Under the pieces are notes generated by a model that was given only the letters and a program-made list of their open reading frames with translations, had not been told where the DNA came from and searched no databases. Below are positions 36,043 through 46,232 of a stretch of 64,000 bases of DNA, piece after piece. The stretch comes from Blastomussa wellsi (taxonomy: Eukaryota; Cnidaria; Anthozoa; Scleractinia; Plerogyridae). Position 1 is the first letter of the stretch. Each line of letters starts with the position of its first letter. The stretch lies in contig OX393563.1 in NCBI GenBank assembly GCA_947652115.1, positions 2,580,470 through 2,644,469 of the forward strand, given 5' to 3'. A program made the position numbers and the translations under genes.

Positions 36043-39000
36043 TGTAATTGTTATTGTTATTGTCATTGCTAAAGAGCGGTTTTAGAACTTTATGAGCTTA
36101 CTGACTGACGGGCAGCCGGAATTAGAGGGATGCCAGTAACACAATATATTACCGTCCTGACCGGCCTTATTAATTCAAAAGGCTTTCATTATATCCCTTT
36201 TATTGAACCAGAAAATTAGATTTGCCAAGTTACTGTGTGCGGTACGATGCCTTCTCTTTCGGCCTCTGTCTCTGCCTCTGACCCAGTCTCATCTCGGCCT
36301 CCGCCTTTGCTGTGCCTCTGCCCCCACTCCTGCACCTGAATCCCCCCTCTCCGCCTTTGCCTGCCTCTGTTTCTGCTTCTTCTACAATTTACTCCAAACT
36401 TCTACCAGCGCAGTGGACATAATCTCAGTGCAGCCTTATGTACTAATATAGGAACAGGCTTAAGCATTAGAAACATAAAAAAACATATGCCAATTTGCAT
36501 TTTCCAGTTACCTGTGCACTGGGGTATGTCGTCCGACCATATTCCATCATCACAGCTGATGGTTACCTCTCCTTTAAGTTCGTGATTATCCTTGCATTTA
36601 AAGGATACCGATTTCCCATGCCTAAAGTCATCACCTATTCTCTTTCCATTGCGTGGCACGCCAGGGTCAGGGCATGGAGCTACAAGAACATTAAATATTC
36701 ATTGCAAATTTTCTCCACAGTTCGTCGGTATTTTTTAGTGATGTCATTAGGATAAACAAGCACCACCCAGTAGTCAATCTAAAAGTTCAGTATTCTGGTG
36801 TAACAAAGGTGACTTCAAATGAAGTAGATTAAGATGGATTGTAATTTAGAAATTGAAAAGGTTGGACTGGTCTTTCCAAGGAATGGCATCCGTAACATAC
36901 TTATGAACGATTATGGCAATTAGATATTTATTACAGGAGCCAACATTGAGATTGTGGTCTGTCGCCTTTGAATAGCTCCCTTAGAGTTGTTTTAATGACA
37001 ATATGCTAGTTGCGGTTAAATGCCCGCCTACAAAACACAGCAGAAAGTGATTCCTTTGAACCCAATTAACCTTGTCTTATGTTGATGTGACAATGAAAAC
37101 ATAGCATACCCCAGCATCGTGGCCGAGGTGAGCTCCAATCTTTCGTTTCTTCACAGAAAATCGTACGTGGCCCTGACAGTGTGTAGTCATCTTTACAAGC
37201 AAATTCCACCGACCCACCATAAGTATAACCATTCTTCACATTAGCCTGTTTACCATTATAAGGTGCACCTGGGTCCCCACAGCTTATAACTGCGAATAAA
37301 ATGACAAGTAACAAAAAAAAAACACATTTGCTGAGTGAAAATAAAATAAAACAAAGGCCACAATATTCCGGGTCCCAGGCATTACAGTTGCCGTTTATAC
37401 GGATAAAAGTTCTGGTTTCTCAGTTTCGTTGTATATGTCTGCAATTGAACTTATGCGTCATAAATTTTGTTGAGGAAGTTCGGGGAAAAGCTATTATTAC
37501 CCAAATGTGAGAGTCAAAAGAGGGGCCGATGTTGCCTCTGACCACCATCTTCTGCTTGGGATAATAAAAGTGAAACTTAGGGCCAACCAAGACCGCACAT
37601 GTACACCACACTACAAATACAACATCCAAAACCTGAAGAGCAAAGAGATAGCAGAAACATTCAGCTGCTCAGTAAAGAATAGGTACTCAGCCCTTGAATT
37701 TGTGGAGGAAGACGTAGACAGTCACTGGACAGCACTGAAACACACCTGGCAAGAGTCTTGTGACGAAGTCCTGGGAAAAAGGAGAAAAAGCCAGAAAGAG
37801 TGGCTTTCGGCAGAGACATGGAATCTGATCACACAGAGGAAACGGTTAAAAGTCGAAATTAACAGATGTAAGGAGCAAGCCAAGAAGAGCAACCTAACTT
37901 CAAGGTATTGGCAACTCAATAAGGATGTAAGGAAAAGTGCTAAGAAAGACAAGAAGGCACTCTTTGATACTCTCGCCACAGAAGCAGAAAGTGCAGAGGG
38001 ACAGCGAAATATGAAAAGGCTATACGACATAACCAGAACAATGTCGGGAAAGAGAAGCAAACCGCCAAAGCCAGTTAAGAACAAGGACGGCGTTATCGTC
38101 ACTGAAGAACAAGAACAAAGAGCAAGGTGGGTGGAGCATTTCCGAGACATATTGAATAGACCACCTCCCACAGAAATGCCGAACATCACTGCTACTGAAG
38201 AGCGCTTACTCAATGTTACTGTTAACCCACCATCTAAAGCAGAAATTGAGCGAGCGTTGAAGCAGCTAAAGAATGGGAAAGCAGCAGGTCCAGACGGTAT
38301 CCCCCCTGAAGCTCTCAAAGTAGACCCGAAAACTACAACAGCCATGTTACACCCGCTTTTTCTTCAGATCTGGGAGACAGAGAGGGTTCCAACCGAATGG
38401 AAGAATGGTTACCTTGTCAAGCTGCCTAAAAAAGGGGATCTGGGGCTCTGCAAGAATTGGAGAGGAATCATGCTCCTCTCAGTCCCCAGCAAGGTTTTCT
38501 GCCGAATTATTCTTGAGAGGCTGAAACATGCCTTAGATCGCAAATTGCGTTGTGAGCAGGCAGGGTTTAGGAAAGACAAATCTTGCATCGATCATATTGC
38601 AGCCCTGAGGATAATAATCGAACAATCTACAGAATGGCAGACTGCATTATACATGAACTTTATCGACTTCGAAAAAGCTTTCGATAGTGTTGACAGGAAC
38701 GTCATCTGGCAACTCATGGGTCATTATGGAGTTCCACCAAAATTTATCAAACTGATCCAGGAGCTATATGAAGCCTCGTCCTGCCAAGTTATCCACAACG
38801 GGAAGCTGTCAGAGCCATTTGAAATGAACACGGGAGTTCGACAAGGCTGCTTGCTGTCACCAATGATCTTCATAATGGTTGTTGACTGGATTATGAGAGA
38901 GGTAGAGAGTCAGGGGAAAACAGGTATACAATGGACACTTACAACTCAACTCCATGACCTGGACTTTGCAGATGACATATGTCTTCTGTCCCAGAATCTG

Positions 39001-42000
39001 CAACATATGCAAACCAAGACCGAACACCTTGCACTAGCTGCAGAGAAAACCGGCCTCAGGATCAGCAAAGAAAAGACCAAAGTTATGAGAGCTAACAGCA
39101 AACGGCTGGAGAAGATCAAGCTGAGAGATGAAGAACTGGAGGATGTTCATAATTTTACTTATTTAGGGAGCGTCGTGACATCAGACGGAGGAGCGGATGA
39201 AGATGTAAAAAGCAGATTAGGCAAAGCAAGGCAGGCTTTTAACACCCTAAGACCAGTGTGGAACTCAACATCAATATCCACTAAAACCAAGCTACGAATC
39301 TTTACTACAAATGTGAAGTCAGTTCTCCTTTATGGTTCCGAGACCTGGAGAGTCACAAGATCCATATCCAACAAGCTACAAATCTTCATTAATAAATGTC
39401 TGAGAAAGATCCTAAAGATATACTGGCCAGAGAAAATCAGCAACAGGGAACTTTGGGCAAGAACAGGGCAAGAATGCGTTCCAGAAGAGATCGCCAGGCG
39501 CAAATGGAATTGGATCGGCCACACTTTGCGGAAGCCAACATCTGACACAACCAGGCAGGCCCTGGAGTGGAATCCGCAAGGCAAAAGGAGGGTGGGAAGA
39601 CCAGTGAAAACCTGGAGGAGGTCAGTAGAAGAGGAGCTCAAACAAGCCAACATCACCTGGAATGCGGCAAAAAGAACAGCCGCAAACAGAGTCCGCTGGC
39701 GTAGTACAGTGTCCGCCCTTTGTTCCACGAGGAACCTAATGGTCTAACTAACTAACCCAAACAGTCTAAAGAAGCACAAAGTAACAAAACATATCATTAT
39801 ATTAAGCAAATATTTGTTAAGGTATAAACATGTACTTACTTTTACACCTTGTTGTAGATCCACTCCATAACTCGTCATTTTGACACGTTCGTATCTCTGA
39901 GCCACTGATCTCGTAGCCCTTTTCTTTACACTCAAATCTAACGACACCGCCGACTCTCGTGTGAGTTTCCAAAACTTTCACAGCCTTATCCGGAGTTGGT
40001 AGCACCCCACAATCAATTGCTAAGGAAACAAAGTGCGTAACAGCATTAGGACCTGATAACATGAAAATAAATGGGATGAAAATATTCCCATATGAACACT
40101 CCAGCCCAGTTACCATGATCGGTAAACCGTTTTTGGTAAACTGAAATAGCTTCGCTTTCGCAACAGGGCGGGCAAAATAGCATAATATAGCTTTTTATGC
40201 ATTTTCACTTCAGGAGAATACGAATTAGCTTCATTAGTGCAGTTAAAAGAATCGACGAGGCTACCACCAACTTGATGTTGCGCCATTTTGATTTTGTTCT
40301 TCAATTTCATCCCCGTCGACCGCGCTGAGATTTCCCATGGTAATAGACTAGACGACAATGGTAACCGTGTCAGACCCGTCAACCGGGCTCATAGGAAAGG
40401 GCGCTAAAAATACTTTTTCTGAAACCGAGTCGAAACACAGCTAGGCTAACCGGGCCGAAATTCACCATTTATCATGCCTTCAGGTAAATTAATGAAATGT
40501 TGCTGGATTCGGCTGCAGTGTTTTGGCTCTTTGCCGTCAACAGCCACATGGTACAGAATGGCACCTTGCTGATCACCAAGCTAAGCTCTGGGACATCCAA
40601 ACTGAAAAAGTGAAACCCAAACAAACAAAGAAACAAACAAACAAAAAACAGTCCTCCGTCACAAGTAAAATCAATGTCGGTGTGCTTACGTTCGCAAGTT
40701 GGCTGTCTTCCACTCCATCTCTGATTCGCTTGGCATTGGCGATATTTGTCTCCGACCAGCTTATACCGATAGTTACATTCAAAATATACTTTAGCTTTGA
40801 ATGTAAAGATGTAAGACTTTAGCTTTCCGTTTGGAAGGTTCCCTGGGTTTCCACAACTTTTTGCTGCGAAGGAGAGAAAAGGTGCTGATTGTCTTATCTC
40901 CATAAAACGCTCTTTTCCGTTATTTATTCTAGAAACCTTCGCGCTTGAGATTCCACCCCAAATATCCAATCCCGATGACGTACCAATTCAGAGTTCTATT
41001 CCATCTAGAGCTCACGGATTGGTAGTTATTTCGTTAGCAGAATCTGTAACCGAGAAGCATGGCAGAGTTCCGTGTTGAAATAGGCCATTTCCGAGTTAAC
41101 CTTTTTCCTCTTTTTCAAAACAAGTCTAAATGCAAAGCTATTTATAAGGAAATGAGTATTGCATGAGAATGAAGATGCAGATAGAACACACTTTCATACG
41201 AATGCTTAGACTACTGTACTCGTTTTGACCATGAGGCAACAGAGAACTCGGAAATGGAATCTAAAAAACCTGTCAGTGCCAGGGACGTAAATGAGCGCAA
41301 AAGAAGAAAAGCTTTGTCAAAATGCAAAGTTATGTTTAAAACTTTGAAAAGAGTGTTAAACATACGGGAGCAAGTAAAAGAACGACCCGTCCATGATCCA
41401 TCCAGACCACATGTCTTTAATCCTATTCCTATGGTAAAATATCCAGTCTTGCACTTAAGGAATACTTTGGTCAAATACTTGTACTGACTCTTTGGAGATC
41501 CTCTGAGCTCAGAATTGTCCGGAAGGTTCGGACGGTCACAAGTAGTCACTGTTTGAAAAAAGCACCAGATAATATTTTCTTTAATTAGCTGTAAACATGA
41601 CAATTCTAAAGTTGATGTCTTTTTAGTTAAATGGGCTTAGTCACCTCATGAATGTAGTAATCTTTGGTAATGTTTAAAACAACCTTCATTTTTTTTCAAA
41701 AAGCTTTGAAATAGTACTTAACTAAGGTGGTAGCCATAAAATGAGAAGGATTTAGCGTTTAAATTTAAAGGGCCACTGTCACGGACATTTTTCAGCCCTT
41801 TTAGTGACACAGCACCAAAATTATGACTAAGTATTTTCACCCATACAGTTACTGTAATTAGTTTTCATATTTTTTTTCAAACCACAAAGTCAGGCTGACT
41901 TTTTCAAGTTGAGACAAAAGGCCTCTGATGGTGTCAATGTGACATCAAACCATATATAGTCTCAGAACAGTGGCATAGTAATTTGAACAAAACTTGACCA

Positions 42001-45000
42001 CTGTTTGTAGGTTTCGTCGGTATAAACACGTTTTGGTGCTGTTGAATTTTTGGGGTTATGCTCGTGACCGCAAGAAAGCTTTCTAGCAGAACTGACAAAC
42101 TCCTAATCTACTTACATACGCATTTTGGCGTGTCTCGATTCCATTGTCCTGAATTAGTACAAGTAAGATATTTGGATCCCTCCATCTTGTATCCTGGGAA
42201 GCAGTTGTATTCCGCTCTATCTCCCACTGCCACATAATCCTCGTCGTAGTTTCGATGATAAATTTGTTTATTCGCATTTTCAATGTCTCCAGGGTCCTTG
42301 CAGATGATTTCTTTAAAGGAAAAATGACATACATTGTTATTTGACTATATTTATCTGAGAATTATTGTTTTATATGCATACAATTAGGCGAACTATGGGC
42401 CTGGTTGGCTCAGTATGCCGAGATCTCGGCGCGTCTGTTAAACGCAGCAGATATCATCTTCGCGATTACATGACAACCAGGCTAGCCCGGTTAGCCGAGA
42501 TTCTGGTATCGCGATGCGAGTATTCCGGGTACCCGAGCTAAAATTTGTTCAAGTAATCGCGTTCTATGTGCCAGCCCGGCAAATCGGGCCAGCAACAAAT
42601 TTCATTTGCGAGCACGATATCCGACCCTTCTAAATATGATGTAGAGGTAAAGTAATCCATCCAGCTGCATAGGTGAAAAAATTAACCACCAAATTGCCAG
42701 AAAAAGGTGATCAAGATCATCCGTGCTAGAAGCATTCGTACTGAAACCGAGCTTTAAAAGATGATCTCGGCAAACTGGGCCAGCCCGGTTAACCGGTCTC
42801 TCGTAATACCGGGCTGACAAACCGAAGCAGCCCAGCTAACCGGGCCAGCCCGGCTCATGGATCAATCGCTATGTTAGCCAGAAGAAATTTTCTCTTAGAG
42901 TTATCCCAAACAGGCGAATAAATCGCTTGCTAAAGTTCATTAATTAAGTGAACAAAGTACAAGTAAAGTATGCAGCTATTAGAAAGGGCCGGTGGCAGCT
43001 TTTCATAAGATTCCCTAACACGAAGAAGACGCTTATATTAGCTCTTAAATAAATGTTACTTTAAACATGACAGGCGTACTTAACAGATTGAAATTTCCTA
43101 TTGGTGGTTTTCACTGTCACGCTATCAAAATCTAACTTCGAAACAATTCAACTACAGAAGCTTAGAATGTTAGCGAGTGTAGCTGATAACTAAATAAATA
43201 ATTTCCTTCAAGTTTCAGGCTTGTGCGGTGTCCCGTTCTCGAGTTATTGGCCGAAAAGTTCCACGCAAATTTCCAAAACTTAGTATGGAGGAGCCATATT
43301 TGCGTCCTTCCGAGGGGCACAAATATGGCCGCCGTGATGCACGCGAAACCATTTGGAATTCAATTATGCTATAATAGCGACTACCTTTGGCTCATGAGCT
43401 ATTATACTTACACATAAACACCACTTATTATATCTGAAATGTTCAACATTTGAAAATCGAAAGGGTAGGCTTTTTCTAAACAAAACAGTTTTGTCACGGT
43501 TCTCAGCTTGATATCACATACGGCCGAGAACTAAAATATTCAAGATGCTTTGTTTTCAAATCGACGGGTGCTATGGAGCCGAAAATTTGCGAAAAGATAT
43601 ATTTAACAATTATTCCATGAGCCCGCGTTGGATATGAGGTGATAAATAACCAACGAACGCGTAGCGCGATTTGGTTATAATCACCTCATATCCAACAAGG
43701 GCGAATGGAATAACTGTTTTAGCAAATTCTCAACCTCGGTTATTGTCGTAGGAATTTTAAAACAGTCAACTTGTTCAGTCTATTTTTTTTTTTTATATAT
43801 TATTAATTATGCAAACATTTCAGTTTGACCTAAACGAAGCGATGCTGTGAAAAGGCGGCAAAATCAGTGGTGCGTTGCTCGCTCTGTAAGTTGAATGGAA
43901 TAAGTGAAAGGCGAGCGAGAGAAACAGCTGCTTCTTCGCAAATATTCCTGGCACAATCTCCTTTAAAGTTTTCTTTATCGTGGAACATCTGGACAAACAA
44001 TGTTGGTTAACGAGAAGATCAGAAATATTGCGAAGCTGAACATTGCATTACTTGTACAAGCCAAATCGAGCTTGTTTACAGCTGTCTAGCGATCTCGCGG
44101 TTGATTAAGAACCCGATCAAGACTGATTCCAAATTAATTGTGTTGAAACAAAGATGGTTAGCTCAGAACCGATGAATTCCTTTGAAGAAAAGGACAAAGC
44201 AAACTGTCACTGAATTGCTGCACGGATGAAAAGGGAGGAAGAGATTGATCTTCGAAGATAATTTCACTGTGGGAAGCCGATGTTGTTTGTAAAAATTATA
44301 TACCGTCGCAAAAACATTACCCCTTCTTCTGCCACATTTATTGTGCTCGTTTGAAAGCTTGGACCCGCTGGAACTGACAAGCCTTGTCCAAGTAAAAAAC
44401 TTTACTGTATTGCTAGCCATATTTATGCTGGTACTCTGTTTTCACTTTCTGGACAAATGTGTTGATCAGTTTCGGATCTTCCCGTAAACGTCGTGCTAAT
44501 ATTCACCCTTTTGTCGTGTATTTACAAGAATTTTCGATTAACGGTAAATGTTTCGCATCGAACTTCATGCTTCTTAGCAGAGTTTACCTGTTTGCTTTAA
44601 GGTGAAAAATGCTTTTTTTTCATCCAATTTTACGTCGACGGAACTTGGCTTCCCACGAAAAATTTTATATGCTGAACGACATTTGCCGCATTCATTTCCA
44701 TATAAGGTCAAACGCAGGTATAATGGCTGGTAACCGAGATCCAGTGAACCAATGAGAAAGCTAGACTTGCATTATCCGAGGTTGAGAATTTACTAATTTT
44801 AGTTATCCTTTCACCTAGTGGCAACGAAAATTTAGGAGGAATAGCGAATTTTGATTTCAGAATTTTATGACGTCACATGAAAACCAAGAATACTGCAAGG
44901 CGAAGCCGAAATGTATTTTAATTCCATTGAGAAGATGTCAAAAAAGTATAATCCCGTGCAGGTAATGCGACAAGTTAGCAAATCAAATCATGACCAGCGT

Positions 45001-46197
45001 GCTAGGCATTCGGTTAGTTGCGCGAAAAATGGCTCGTCTTCTTCTCTTCACTCGCCTTCTTCGCGCCTGTCTCAACTATCAAAATAATACTCTTAAACAG
45101 GAGGCAATCGTGAGCAGTGTTAGTGGAAGAGAAGACTGCTACTTACTGCATGATGGTTCTTGGCCATCCCATTTCTTTATTCCACGACAAGTCCGTATCT
45201 TGGATCCAAGCAAGGTGTATGGTTTGTTGCACTGATACCTGACAGTGGAGCCAAATGTCGTCGAGGAATATTCTCGTTTGCCATTTTCTAGAACTGATGG
45301 CCTTCCACAGTCTACAACTATGATTCAATAGAAATGTATAATTTGAAGAGAATTTTATAGTTTGCCAATATGATTTCATTTGTGGTAACTGAGCCCCAAG
45401 TTTCTAACTTGTTGTCGTTGTTGTTGTTGGACATAACTGTTGTTTTGCGATGGTTAACGGACTTTGAAGAGTGAGGTTCAACTAATTCAAACAATTAGAT
45501 TTATCTTCATTTCAAGTAGGAAAAAATATATTTCCTCATAATCAGTTGTTTTACGAGCGCAACGTAATGTTATGTCAAAACGCACATATTATCCAAGCTT
45601 TAGCTGCTTAAAAGATTGCTAACGCTACCGATCGAATAAATGACTATCCTATGGATGATGTTAATTTTGACCATATTTATCCACTGGAGAGCGGTTTATC
45701 CCATGATAGGATCATTATAGACAAACCCGATTCAGAAAAGAAATACAAACCTTTCGGAACACAGCTGTAACCACAGTCTCCGTCACAAACACATTGTCTG
45801 TCTCTGCTACAACTGCCTGCCATTGCATTGCATGATTGCTTCCTGCAAAATCGGAAAGCCTCCTTGTTTGTTCTTTTGCATGTACATTCTGGCTTGGCTC
45901 TGTCCCAAGCGCCTGTGTTAGTGCAGGTTAAGGTGCTGCTCCCCTGCATCGTGAAGCCTGGCAAACAACTGTACTTAACCTCTTTTCCCAGTTCGAAGCC
46001 ATCCTGTTTTCTTTTTCCGTGTGGGATGTCGCCTGGGTCAGCGCAGAACAGCTCTATTGAGCAAAAGAACGTGATAAGTACCTCCATTTGATACAGTTTT
46101 CATTGTAATTTCTCTGGGCAACTGAAACACTCACCTTTGTAGCTAACCTGCAACCAACCAATTCAGCAGCCGACCATCCAGGCACCCATCCATATAT

Positions 46198-46232
<35 letters not shown>

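Larger units (their letters stand above)
42311..45146. other. Gene C intron 5 (2.8 kb)
   Basis: No exon recognised. Contents are the GC-rich repeat cluster (42400-42865), the near-palindrome (43610-43713) and otherwise unremarkable AT-rich sequence. Confidence 0.5.

Noticed and set aside
35643..36066. ORFs encoding poly-Ile, poly-Tyr and poly-Asn on both strands
   Set aside because: They are translations of ATT and CATTAT microsatellites.
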